A stretch of 64,000 nucleotides of DNA from an uncultured Oribacterium sp. (lineage in GTDB: Bacteria > Bacillota > Clostridia > Lachnospirales > Lachnospiraceae): assembly GCA_934270345.1 (NCBI GenBank), contig CAKQPT010000008.1, positions 19,797 through 83,796 of the forward strand, read 5' to 3'. This document shows, in pieces, positions 37,500 to 45,089 of this stretch (position 1 is its first letter; each line of letters opens with the position of its first letter). Under the pieces are notes generated by a model. That model had not been told where the DNA came from. It saw only the letters and a program-made list of their open reading frames with translations, and did not search any database. The position numbers and the translations under genes are program-made.

Positions 37500-37703
37500 A
37501 TGGCAAAGTTAAAGCTGAAGACAAAGAGAGCTGCTGCTAAGCGCTTTAAAGTTACTGGCACAGGAAAGCTTGTAAGAAACAAGGCTTACAAGTCACACAT
37601 TCTCACCAAGAAGACAACGAAGCGTAAGAGAGGCCTGCGCAAGGATACTGTTCTTGATCAGACCAACGTTAAGACGATGAAGAAGATTCTTCCATACCTT
37701 TGA
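37500..37703 (+). CDS. rpmI: 50S ribosomal protein L35
   Basis: 67 residues, about 26% Lys/Arg in the N-terminal half, with the family pattern [10 protein letters not shown] and [15 protein letters not shown]. Ribosome site CAGGAGGCTG. Between infC (18-base gap) and rplT (28-base gap), the universal Firmicute order. Confidence 0.97.
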   Translation: MAKLKLKTKRAAAKRFKVTGTGKLVRNKAYKSHILTKKTTKRKRGLRKDTVLDQTNVKTMKKILPYL

Positions 37704-37731
37704 TTTGTAGACTTTAGAGGAGGAAATTAAA

Positions 37732-38088
37732 ATGAGAATTAAGGGCGGATTAAACGCTAAGAAGAAGCATAATAGAGTACTCAAGCTTGCTAAAGGCTAC
37801 AGAGGATCTCGCTCAAAGCACTATAGAGTAGCGAAGCAGAGCGTAATGAGAGCTCTTACGGAGTCCTACAGAGGCCGTAAGGAGAGAAAGAGACAGTTCA
37901 GACAGCTCTGGATCGCTCGTATCAACGCAGCTGCAAGACTGAATGGTCTTTCCTACAGCAAGTTCATGTTCGGCCTCAAGAATGCCGGCATCGATATGAA
38001 CCGTAAGATGCTTTCCGAGATCGCAATCGCTGATCCGGAGGGATTTGCAAAGCTCGCTGAGACTGCAAAGGCTAACCTCAACAAGTAA
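37732..38088 (+). CDS. rplT: 50S ribosomal protein L20
   Basis: 118 residues: basic N-terminal tail ([22 protein letters not shown]), [21 protein letters not shown], and the globular C-domain [20 protein letters not shown]. Early 23S assembly protein and the likely repressor acting on the leader at 36805. Terminator 7 bases after the stop. Confidence 0.97.
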   Translation: MRIKGGLNAKKKHNRVLKLAKGYRGSRSKHYRVAKQSVMRALTESYRGRKERKRQFRQLWIARINAAARLNGLSYSKFMFGLKNAGIDMNRKMLSEIAIADPEGFAKLAETAKANLNK

Positions 38089-38094
38089 TCTTCA

Positions 38095-38123
38095 ACCGAC
38101 AGGATTCGTCCTGTCGGTTTTTT
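38095..38123 (+). terminator. Intrinsic terminator of the infC operon
   Basis: ACCGACAGGA-TTCG-TCCTGTCGGT, perfect 10-bp stem with a stable tetraloop, followed by T-run. Confidence 0.96.
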
Positions 38124-38166
38124 AATGTGCATGGCTATTCTGACGAGCGAACGTGAAGTGGCCAGC

Positions 38167-38196
38167 GGTGGACTCTGTGACCGATCACGCATTTCG
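38167..38196. repeat. Repeat family B, half copy
   Basis: The 27 bases of GGACTCTGTGACCGATCACG plus CATTTCG match the reverse complement of 38921-38947 with one difference. It lies 12 bases from the start of the large family A palindrome. Confidence 0.7.
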
Positions 38197-38207
38197 ACGG
38201 CGATTTA

Positions 38208-38439
38208 GCCAGTGCCCGGAGGGCCGTCAACAGAAGCACAGTACTCCGAGGCCGGTAAACTCTAAGCCGGGGACCCTAAGCGGCACTAGGCCCTCTGCAA
38301 TCGCCGAGTTTTCTTTATGAAAACTCAGCGTTGCAGAGGGTTCCAATGAGAGATAGCACCAAGTGCCGCTAAGGGGACCCGGCTTGATTTTACACGTCCT
38401 CTACGTATGGCTTCTGTTACCGGTCCTCCGGGCACTGGC
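38208..38439. repeat. Repeat family A, full 232-bp palindrome
   Basis: One nearly continuous imperfect hairpin. Outer arms GCCAGTGCCCGG (38208-38219) and CCGGGCACTGGC (38428-38439); then AACAGAAGC / GCTTCTGTT; GGTAAACTCTAAGCCGG / CCGGCTTGATTTTAC; TAAGCGGCAC / GTGCCGCTAAG; and an inner stem CCCTCTGCAA..GAGTTTTC / GAAAACTC..TTGCAGAGGG with a TTTAT loop. No open frame inside. The 3' core matches 36649-36690 and 59961-59998. Confidence 0.88.
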
Positions 38440-38501
38440 CGAGTTGCACTTCCTGATTGCATCCTGATGAAGAGATACGAATATTAACTCTGGAAATGCA
38501 C

Positions 38502-38533
38502 AAAAAAAGAACCGATTCTGATGAATCGATTCT
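38502..38533 (-). terminator. Intrinsic terminator of tRNA-Leu (minus strand)
   Basis: On the minus strand AGAATCGATTC / GAATCGGTTCT stem then seven T, right after the tRNA. Confidence 0.93.
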
Positions 38534-38537
38534 TCAA

Positions 38538-38620
38538 TGCGGAAGAAGGGATTTGAACCCTCAAGAGTGTAACCTCACACGGACCTGAACCGTGCGCGTC
38601 TGCCGTTCCGCCACTTCCGC
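38538..38620 (-). tRNA. tRNA-Leu (anticodon CAG)
   Basis: Minus-strand 83-nt cloverleaf: acceptor GCGGAAG at the 5' end pairing with CTTCCGC, D-arm with CGGCAGACG, anticodon stem CACGG / CCGTG around loop TTCAGGT giving anticodon CAG, long variable arm as in Leu/Ser/Tyr type II tRNAs, T-loop GGGTTCAAATCCC, discriminator A. CCA is not encoded (TTG follows). Reads CUG codons. It has its own promoter and terminator. Confidence 0.97.
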
Positions 38621-38630
38621 GAACTCGTAT

Positions 38631-38659
38631 ATAATAGCATGGTGAGTTGGGTTCGTCAA
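38631..38659 (-). promoter_or_regulatory. Promoter of tRNA-Leu (minus strand)
   Basis: Minus strand TTGACG, 17-base spacer, TATTAT, ending 10 bases before the tRNA. Confidence 0.88.
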
Positions 38660-38740
38660 CAACTAATTTTAGCTTTTCTGAAATAAATATAATCGACGAT
38701 TTATGCTTTACTTCAACTGAATTTTGCGAGGGAGTGGAGT

Positions 38741-38957
38741 GCCCGGCAGTGAGGCTCCGTGAACGTAGAGCATTTCGATGTCTGTCCCAGGATTTCTGCT
38801 AGGGGCGGCCCAATGTCCTATGTGCGCCCGAATTGTCTGAGGTCTGTTTTCCATCAGGAAAACAGGCCGAGTATCGGGCGATGGCTCGACGCCCCTTGCA
38901 GAAAGCGTGGTTGACAGACCCGAAATGCGTGATCGGTCACGGAGTCCACTGCCGGGC
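38741..38957. repeat. Repeat family B, full 217-bp palindrome
   Basis: Arms of ~67 bases: GCCCGGCAGTG (38741-38751) against the reverse complement of CACTGCCGGGC (38947-38957), then CTCCGTGA, GCATTTCG, GTCTGTC, TTTCTGC and AGGGGCG blocks occur in both arms in the same order. Inner hairpin CGCCCGA..GTTTTCC-ATCA-GGAAAAC..TCGGGCG. No open frame. Placed between tRNA-Leu and the convergent end of the minus-strand gene 38974; it may terminate that gene. Confidence 0.85.
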
Positions 38958-38973
38958 CACCGCTTATTAAAAA

Positions 38974-39474
38974 TCAGTGGAGGAACGCGCCGAGTACGCC
39001 GTAGGAGACGATCGACATGATGACGGAGGCGAGCAGTACGCCGACGATGATGGCGAGGAAGGATTTCTTCCGCGGCATGTGCAGGAGGCCGGCGACGAGG
39101 GAACCGGTCCATGCGCCGGTGCCCGGGAGCGGGATGCCGACGAAGAGCACGAGGCCCCAGAAATCATACTTCTGAATCGATGCCTGGTTCTTCTCGACCT
39201 TCTCGCGGAGCTTTCGCGCGATGCCCTGCGTCGGTCCGAAATGCTCACAGGCCAGCACGATCTTCTCGATGAAGAGGAGGATCAGCGGGATCGGCAGGAG
39301 ATTTCCGACGATGCAGAGGATCAGTGCACGCAGATACGGCACGCCCAGCAGCGAGGATGCGAGGAGTCCGCCACGGAGCTCCAGGATCGGCATCAAGGAA
39401 ATGATGAAGACGATGGCGTCCTTCGAGAGGAGTCCCGTCAGGTGAGTGGTGACAAAGCTTACAAGTGCTTCCAT
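38974..39474 (-). CDS. Small multidrug-export/COG2426-type membrane protein
   Basis: 166 residues on the minus strand from ATG 39474, with GAGGTC 5 bases upstream; a TTG at 39486 in frame is less likely. About four to five hydrophobic helices; contains SLMPILELRGGLLASSLLGVP, and GIPLPGTGAWTGSLVAGLL, two motifs of the COG2426 family (related to DedA-like half-proteins, often annotated as putative small multidrug export protein). The actual cargo is unknown. It is the only minus-strand protein gene in the window. Confidence 0.85.
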   Translation of the reverse strand: MEALVSFVTTHLTGLLSKDAIVFIISLMPILELRGGLLASSLLGVPYLRALILCIVGNLLPIPLILLFIEKIVLACEHFGPTQGIARKLREKVEKNQASIQKYDFWGLVLFVGIPLPGTGAWTGSLVAGLLHMPRKKSFLAIIVGVLLASVIMSIVSYGVLGAFLH

Positions 39475-39515
39475 TTTTGACCTCAATTTCCTAATAATCT
39501 CGTAATTTAGTTTTC

Positions 39516-39544
39516 TTGAATGCCCCTATGGAATGTGGTAGACT
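39516..39544 (+). promoter_or_regulatory. Promoter driving the 39.5-47.7 kb operon leader
   Basis: TTGAAT, 17-base spacer, TAGACT. The first gene starts 349 bases downstream. Confidence 0.65.
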
Positions 39545-39892
39545 AAACAGATGATTTGAAAGTGCGCTCGCACGTTAGCCGGAAGAAATCGATGTCTCCC
39601 GCGATGTGACCGCAGCTCTGGTCGCCTGCATTGTCCGACGCCATAAAAGGCACAATGCCGATTCTATCGACTGCGTCCCACTGTGTCAAGCGATGAACGG
39701 GTTTCAGATCACTGAGACAAAAGGAAACGAAAGCCGGGACACTATCTGACTGCTGTCGACCATCCGGAAATCCTGGGTGAGGGCACTCGATCAGACCGAG
39801 CGTGTGGTTCGGCCTCGCAGGTTCGCCATCCGGGAATCACGGGTGACGGCGTGCTGTACCACAGGTCCCCGAACAGCTGTAGAAAGAATCAT
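39545..39892 (+). ncRNA. Long structured leader with a duplicated motif, class unknown
   Basis: 348 bases without a gene. Contains hairpins GTGCG-CTC-GCAC (39562), GACC/GGTC, GCATTGT..GCC-ATAAAA-GGC..ACAATGC (39629-39661), CCGA/TCGG, and two 25-base direct copies of CCATCCGG-x-AATC-xx-GGGTGA-x-GGC at 39760-39784 and 39826-39850 (21 of 25 identical), each able to form a small hairpin with an internal loop. No T-run terminator before the start codon. It does not match riboswitch classes I know well (including c-di-AMP, T-box, glycine). Confidence 0.45.
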
Positions 39893-40054
39893 ATGATCAG
39901 TTACGAAGAAGAAATCAAACGTTTTAAGCCGAGTCTCGATGTCGATCAGATCGAGGATGCCATCGCAAAGGTGGACCTCACGGATATGAACGACATCATG
40001 ACCAGTCTCATCGAGGAGGCCATCAAGCATAAAAAGGATGAGAGTGCTAAATGA
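39893..40054 (+). CDS. 53-residue acidic protein of unknown function
   Basis: MISYEEEIKRFKPSLDVDQI starts a small, charged, probably helical protein with no signal or membrane segment. The ribosome site is weak (AGAAAG). Its stop overlaps the start of the TPR gene (ATGA), so it belongs to the operon and is likely real. No family recognised. Confidence 0.65.
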   Translation: MISYEEEIKRFKPSLDVDQIEDAIAKVDLTDMNDIMTSLIEEAIKHKKDESAK

Positions 40055-41352
40055 AGTATGACGTAATGCTGGAGCAGATCGCAAACTGCTACTACAATCT
40101 GGGACTGGAGCGGGCACGTCTCCGCGATCTGAGCGGAGCCGCCGAGCTGCTGAAGAAGTCGCTGACCTTCGATAAGTATCAGAAGGATGCGCGCAATCTC
40201 CTGGGCCTTATCTTTTTCGAGTGCGGCGAGACCGCGGATGCGCTCGTGCAGTGGGTCATCAGTATGAACCTGCTGCCACAGGATAACATCGCGGATCATT
40301 ACCTCGATGAGATCCAGCGGAAGCCGGCGATCCTCCGTATCTGTTCGGACAATGTCAAGCGCTATAATCAGGCACTGGACTACGCGCAGAACAACAACGA
40401 GGACCTCGCCATCATGCAGCTCAACCAGGTCATCCAGGACAGCCCGAACTATATCAAGGCGCATATCCTGCTTGCCCTTTTATATATGAAGAGAGAGGAC
40501 TGGGTGAAGGCGGGGCGCAGTCTCTACCTTGTGCTGAAGATCGACCGCAACAATCCGAAGGCGCTCGTGCTGATGGATGAGGTCAAGCACAACACCGGTC
40601 GGAAGGAGGTTGAGCAGAGCCGCCTGAAGAATGCATTTTCCCACCGGAAGATGACGGACGACGATGTGCTGATCCCGCAGGAGGTGAAGCAGGTGTCCCC
40701 GTGGATGGTCGTCGGCTACATCTTCGTCGGTGTGATCCTGGCGCTCTTTGCGTTCTATCTCCTGATCATGCCGGCGAAGACGAAGGCGCTCAATGCCGAG
40801 AACAACCGCGAGCTGATTTCCTATACCGAGAAGCTTGATGCCTCGAATCGTGCCTACGCGGAGCTGAAGGATTCCTACGATACGCTGGAGTCGCAGTACG
40901 CCGAGGCGGCGGATCAGGTCTCACAGTTTGAGAATGCCAATGCCTCCTTCATGGGGCAGTACCAGGCACTGAACGAGATCCGGACAGCACTGGCGAATGG
41001 TGATACGCTTCAGGCTGCGAAGCTCTATACGGGCCTCGATCAGAGTCAGATCAGTGATGCGACCATGCTGCAGCAGCTGCAGAGCATCAAGGTGCAGATG
41101 GAGGGCTCGATCTATCAGGAGCTCGCCGACCAGGCGACCAGTGCCTGGAACAGCGGAAACAAGGATCAGGCAGCCGAGCTGTATAATCTGAGCCTGGCGA
41201 TCCGCGAGGAACCGGAAAATATGTATCTCCTCGGACGTCTCTACCAGAACATGGGAAGAACCGACGAGGCTAACACACTGTTTGATAAAATCATCGGCGC
41301 ACACCCGGATTCAAATTATGCCGAGCGTGCAAGACAGGCAAGAGGGTACTGA
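40051..41352 (+). CDS. Membrane-anchored TPR protein
   Basis: 433 residues: N-terminal cytosolic TPR-like helices (~1-185; NLGLERARLRDLSGAAELLKKSL, QALDYAQNNNEDLAIMQLNQ, YIKAHILLALLYMKREDWVKAGRSL), one membrane helix at ~217-240 (WMVVGYIFVGVILALFAFYL), a coiled-coil (~245-305, ELISYTEKLDASNRAYAEL) and a second TPR block outside (~310-433). Likely a scaffold at the membrane. It starts within the stop of the small protein and precedes three membrane-protein genes and cdaA. Confidence 0.75.
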   Translation: MKYDVMLEQIANCYYNLGLERARLRDLSGAAELLKKSLTFDKYQKDARNLLGLIFFECGETADALVQWVISMNLLPQDNIADHYLDEIQRKPAILRICSDNVKRYNQALDYAQNNNEDLAIMQLNQVIQDSPNYIKAHILLALLYMKREDWVKAGRSLYLVLKIDRNNPKALVLMDEVKHNTGRKEVEQSRLKNAFSHRKMTDDDVLIPQEVKQVSPWMVVGYIFVGVILALFAFYLLIMPAKTKALNAENNRELISYTEKLDASNRAYAELKDSYDTLESQYAEAADQVSQFENANASFMGQYQALNEIRTALANGDTLQAAKLYTGLDQSQISDATMLQQLQSIKVQMEGSIYQELADQATSAWNSGNKDQAAELYNLSLAIREEPENMYLLGRLYQNMGRTDEANTLFDKIIGAHPDSNYAERARQARGY

Positions 41353-41355
41353 TCC

Positions 41356-42135
41356 ATGCTGAATGTTGAGAAGATCCGCCTGATGACCCAGCTTTCGATT
41401 TATGACCGGAAAGAGGGAAAGGCGATACGGGATGTAAGCAGATATTTCAAGGGAGACTATCTCTCCCGGAGGATGTTCATGGCACTCGTGCACTACACAC
41501 TGTGCTTTATTCTCGTGTCCATGCTGCTGATGCTGATCAATCTCGAAGAGCTTCTGATGCATCTGAACATCCCGTTTATCGTGGCTGCGGTCCGGGTTCT
41601 TCTTTTCATTTATGTGCTCGGCTTCGTGGGCATGATGGCGTTTTCCTATGTACGCTATGCACGGGCCTATGATGATCTTCATCGGAAGAGTCTCTACTAT
41701 ATGGCGAAGCTCGACAAGCTGCTGCAGCTCGAGGAGGCACCGGATACGAAGCTCGATATCGAGAGCGCCGGCTCCGAGTTCTATAAGGAGAAGGGCGGGA
41801 AGATCCGCATCATGGAGGATGTGCCTGTGCGACAGGCGAAGCAGCCGAAGCCACAGCCGGACAGAAGGAGGAGCGCAACTGCTGCCCCGAAACAGGCAGC
41901 AGCGCAGCATGCGCTGCGAAAGAATGCGGCGCAGCCTGCGGTCCGGGAAGAAGAGGAGTGGCTGGATGATCCGATCGAACCGGAGAACGGCTGGCTGGAT
42001 GACCCAATCGAGCCGGAAGGTGGCTGGCTGGACGATCCGGTCGAGCCGAAGAAGCAGAGTGACACGGGCAGACCATCCGCGGATGGCATACAGCTTATGG
42101 ATTTCAGAAAACATCACGAGGAAGAAAAACGATGA
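41356..42135 (+). CDS. Membrane protein with three tandem WLDDPIEP repeats
   Basis: 259 residues with two membrane helices (~50-72 and ~76-98), followed by a cytosolic tail of low complexity. The tail holds a Gln/Ala/Arg-rich stretch and then three 11-residue repeats, WLDDPIEPENG, WLDDPIEPEGG and WLDDPVEPKKQ (41959-42057). No family recognised. Acidic proline repeats suggest a docking tail, for example for a partner of the same operon. ATGA overlap with the next gene. Confidence 0.65.
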   Translation: MLNVEKIRLMTQLSIYDRKEGKAIRDVSRYFKGDYLSRRMFMALVHYTLCFILVSMLLMLINLEELLMHLNIPFIVAAVRVLLFIYVLGFVGMMAFSYVRYARAYDDLHRKSLYYMAKLDKLLQLEEAPDTKLDIESAGSEFYKEKGGKIRIMEDVPVRQAKQPKPQPDRRRSATAAPKQAAAQHALRKNAAQPAVREEEEWLDDPIEPENGWLDDPIEPEGGWLDDPVEPKKQSDTGRPSADGIQLMDFRKHHEEEKR

Positions 42136-43037
42136 CACAGCTGGTCGATATGAAGGATGAATTACAGAAGTTTTACATCAAAAATGAATACTGGCTCACA
42201 CCTGTACTGAAGGCGCTGACCGCATTCATATGCTTTTTCATGATCCGGCTTCGCATAGGCTCCGACACCATGTTCGGCAGTTTGCTGATCGCGATCGCCG
42301 CGGCGGCGCTGTGCTCGTTCCTTCCGTGGACGGCCGTCACGGTCATGTCGGCGGTCTTCGTGCTGGGCAATGCCTATGGCACGTCGATGGAGCTGGCTCT
42401 CATGGCAGCCTTCATCCTCCTGCTGGTGGCGCTCGCCCAGTCCGCGTTCCGTGCAGGCAATGCGATTCTGATCGTCCTGGTACCGCTGCTGTTTTATCTG
42501 CATGTACCGTATGTGCTTCCGATCATCGCAGGGCTCAGTCTCGGACTGATATCCATCGTGCCGGTATCCATCGGCGTGATGATGTATTATTTCATCGAGT
42601 ATATCTCGGAGAATGCATCGCAGCTCAGTGTATCGACGAAGGATCCGATGGAGATGGCGAGCCAGTATGCCGCCATTTTCCAGGGCTACTTCCAGAACCG
42701 GACGATGATCGTGTCCATCATGGCCTTCGCCATCTGCACCGTGCTGGTGTTTATCCTTCATCAGATGGTGTTTTCGTATAACTGGGGAGTGGCGGTTATC
42801 GTCGGGCTCCTCTCGATCCTGGTGGTTTACATCATCGGATCCGCGCGCCTCGGCGCCGACTTTTCCTTCGGTACGGCAATGATCGGCGTGATTCTTTCCG
42901 GCATCCTTTCCTTCCTGTATGCACTGGCCTTTCATGGCGCGGACTATAAGGGAACGGAGCGCTTACGCTTCGAGGATGATGACTATTTCTATTTTGTAAA
43001 GGCGATTCCGAAGCTGAAATCAGGAAATGAGGCGTAA
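42132..43037 (+). CDS. Polytopic membrane protein of unknown function
   Basis: 301 residues with about seven hydrophobic helices (ALTAFICFFMIRLRI; LLIAIAAAALCSFLPW; LALMAAFILLLVALAQ; and others) and a charged C-terminus with FEDDDYFYFVKAIPK. No signature recognised. Translation is coupled to the preceding gene, and 5 bases separate it from cdaA; the stable grouping suggests a role at the membrane with CdaA. Confidence 0.65.
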   Translation: MTQLVDMKDELQKFYIKNEYWLTPVLKALTAFICFFMIRLRIGSDTMFGSLLIAIAAAALCSFLPWTAVTVMSAVFVLGNAYGTSMELALMAAFILLLVALAQSAFRAGNAILIVLVPLLFYLHVPYVLPIIAGLSLGLISIVPVSIGVMMYYFIEYISENASQLSVSTKDPMEMASQYAAIFQGYFQNRTMIVSIMAFAICTVLVFILHQMVFSYNWGVAVIVGLLSILVVYIIGSARLGADFSFGTAMIGVILSGILSFLYALAFHGADYKGTERLRFEDDDYFYFVKAIPKLKSGNEA

Positions 43038-43042
43038 ATCGA

Positions 43043-43897
43043 ATGACAGGAATGATTGAAAAAATGAAAAGCTGGGTGAGCCTCCTGCCACCGATCGGCT
43101 ATACCAACATCCTCGAGATCATCATCCTCGCGGTACTCGTATATGAGTTCCTTCTCTGGATCAAGAATACGAGGGCCTGGGAGCTGCTCAAGGGACTGCT
43201 GGTCATCGCCGCCTTTATCACCGTGGCCGCCATCCTGCACCTCACGACGATCATGTGGCTGATCGAACGTATCTCGACCGCCGCCATCATCGCGACGGTC
43301 GTCATCTTCCAGCCGGAGCTTCGGAAAGCACTGGAGCAGCTCGGCAGCCGGAACTTCATTTCGAATCTGATTCCGGATGACGGGATCGACGACGCCAGTG
43401 TGACGACGATCAATGAAATCATCCGCGCGACCTTCGAGATGGCGAAGAAGAAGACCGGAGCACTCATCGTGATCCAGCAGAATCAGCCACTGAAGGAAAT
43501 CGAAGAGACCGGCATCCGTATCAACGGTATCGTATCGGCGGCACTGCTGATCAACATCTTCGAGAAAAATACACCGCTGCACGATGGTGCGGTTACGATC
43601 GTCGGCGACAAGGTGACGGCTGCGACCTGCTATCTGCCGCTGTCCGACACCGATATCTCGAAGGACTTCGGTACGCGTCATCGTGCGGCGCTCGGCATGT
43701 CCGAGACGAGTGACGCCGTTACGATCGTGGTCTCGGAGGAGACCGGTCGTGTGTCGGTCGCTGTAAACGGAAAGCTCTGTCGTGCGCAGGACGCCGAAGC
43801 CCTGCGCTCGATGCTTCCGACGAGAGAGCAGAAGGAGATGGATAAGAATACACGCTTCCGTATCTTCCGTACTACACGAAAGGAAGGTAAAGCATGA
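43043..43897 (+). CDS. cdaA: Diadenylate cyclase CdaA (DacA)
   Basis: Makes c-di-AMP from two ATP at the membrane. 284 residues: three N-terminal helices (~18-90) then the DAC domain with LHDGA (Asp181-Ala183) and GTRHRAA (Thr211-Arg214), the catalytic and ATP-binding motifs. The ribosome site is AGGCG. In Bacilli the operon is cdaA-cdaR-glmM; here cdaR follows by ATGA overlap but glmM is not in the operon; it is replaced by a polymerase-like gene and an AI-2E-family gene. Confidence 0.96.
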   Translation: MTGMIEKMKSWVSLLPPIGYTNILEIIILAVLVYEFLLWIKNTRAWELLKGLLVIAAFITVAAILHLTTIMWLIERISTAAIIATVVIFQPELRKALEQLGSRNFISNLIPDDGIDDASVTTINEIIRATFEMAKKKTGALIVIQQNQPLKEIEETGIRINGIVSAALLINIFEKNTPLHDGAVTIVGDKVTAATCYLPLSDTDISKDFGTRHRAALGMSETSDAVTIVVSEETGRVSVAVNGKLCRAQDAEALRSMLPTREQKEMDKNTRFRIFRTTRKEGKA

Positions 43898-45069
43898 TGA
43901 AACATTTCTTTACTGAAAATCTGCCACTCAAGGTACTGAGCCTCCTGATCGCGCTGCTCCTCTGGCTGCTGGTGGTCAATGTCTCACATCCGGAGGTGAC
44001 GGATACGAAGACGGTGCCGCTCGAGGTCGAAAATCAGTCGGCTTTTGCAGCGCAGAATAAATCCTGGGAAATCGATCGCACGAGTGTGACCATCAGCTAC
44101 AGTGTCCGCACGAACAGCCGCTCCCTCATCAGCGCATCGGATTTTCATGCCTACGTGGATCTGAAGGATTACAGCATTACCGGTGCGGTTCCGATCTATG
44201 TGGATGTACTGAATGATAAGGACGAGCTGATCGGAGATGTTACGGTGCGCCCGACGGTCACCCGTGTCATCATCGAAGACATCCAGGAAAAGAAATTTGA
44301 AATTAAAAATACCGTGCATGGTACGCCGAAGAGCGGTTACAAGGTCGCGAATGTGATCGTCAGTCCGGAATATGTCTATCTGAGTGGTCCGGAATCCGAA
44401 ATCGGCCGTGTGTCCAGTGTCGGTATCGATGTCAATGTGGAGGGCATCGCACAGAACGAGGATGGGGTTGCCGAGCTCGTCTACTACGACGCAAACGGAA
44501 ATCAGCTCTATGACCTCAAGAATGTCAGTGCGTCAACGAGCTCGATCCACTATGCCGTGACCCTGTATAAGGAGAAGTCCATCAACCTTCTCTCCAGTGT
44601 CAGTGGTACACCGGCCGCAGGGTATCAGTATGAGTCGACCGCGGTTTCACCGGCGACCGTGAAGCTGGCGGCATCGACCTACATCATCGACGGTATGACG
44701 GTGTTCGAGCTTCCGAAGATCGATATCAGCGGTGCCAGCGGAACGAAGACCGTAAGCTTCAATCTGGCAGACTATCTCCCGGCCGGCGTGATGCTGGCGG
44801 AGGACCAGGACGCGGAGGTCAATGTTACCGTCCGCATCGAAAAGATACCGGAGACGGAGGAGACCTCGACCGTCAGTGATGAAACATCTCAAACGACGGC
44901 ACTCGTCTCCGGATCACAGAGTGCGCATACCAGTGAGAGTACGGCGGCAGAAGCGAAGCTGCCGGAGAGCAGTGCCCAGGATGGAGATACCGCGCCGGAG
45001 GGCACGGCCGCTGCGCATGAGTCGGGCAGTACACATGAGGAAACACTGCTCAGCCAGTCCGGACACTGA
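43894..45069 (+). CDS. cdaR: CdaR, YbbR-domain regulator of CdaA
   Basis: 391 residues: one N-terminal membrane helix (LKVLSLLIALLLWLLVVNVS, ~13-32) and three YbbR domains (~35-120, ~120-205, ~210-300; e.g. KKFEIKNTVHGTPKSGYKVANV, then INLLSSVSGTPAAGYQYEST) outside, followed by a Ser/Thr/Glu/Ala-rich stalk-like tail. CdaR of other Firmicutes binds CdaA and adjusts its activity. Coupled to cdaA by ATGA. Confidence 0.9.
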   Translation: MMKHFFTENLPLKVLSLLIALLLWLLVVNVSHPEVTDTKTVPLEVENQSAFAAQNKSWEIDRTSVTISYSVRTNSRSLISASDFHAYVDLKDYSITGAVPIYVDVLNDKDELIGDVTVRPTVTRVIIEDIQEKKFEIKNTVHGTPKSGYKVANVIVSPEYVYLSGPESEIGRVSSVGIDVNVEGIAQNEDGVAELVYYDANGNQLYDLKNVSASTSSIHYAVTLYKEKSINLLSSVSGTPAAGYQYESTAVSPATVKLAASTYIIDGMTVFELPKIDISGASGTKTVSFNLADYLPAGVMLAEDQDAEVNVTVRIEKIPETEETSTVSDETSQTTALVSGSQSAHTSESTAAEAKLPESSAQDGDTAPEGTAAAHESGSTHEETLLSQSGH

Positions 45070-45089
45070 TCGGAGAATACATATATTTC

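Noticed and set aside
38208..38957. CRISPR array or IS remnants
   Set aside because: Repeats are two long palindromes with different spacers and no regular period; no transposase fragment in any frame.
39545..39892. c-di-AMP (ydaO) riboswitch, RNase P RNA or tmRNA in the leader
   Set aside because: The end CCCCGAACAGCTGTAG is reminiscent of part of the ydaO consensus, but the other conserved blocks (GGGGGACC, CGTCAGCTAACC) are missing. No GAGGAAAGTCC (RNase P) or tRNA-like ends (tmRNA).
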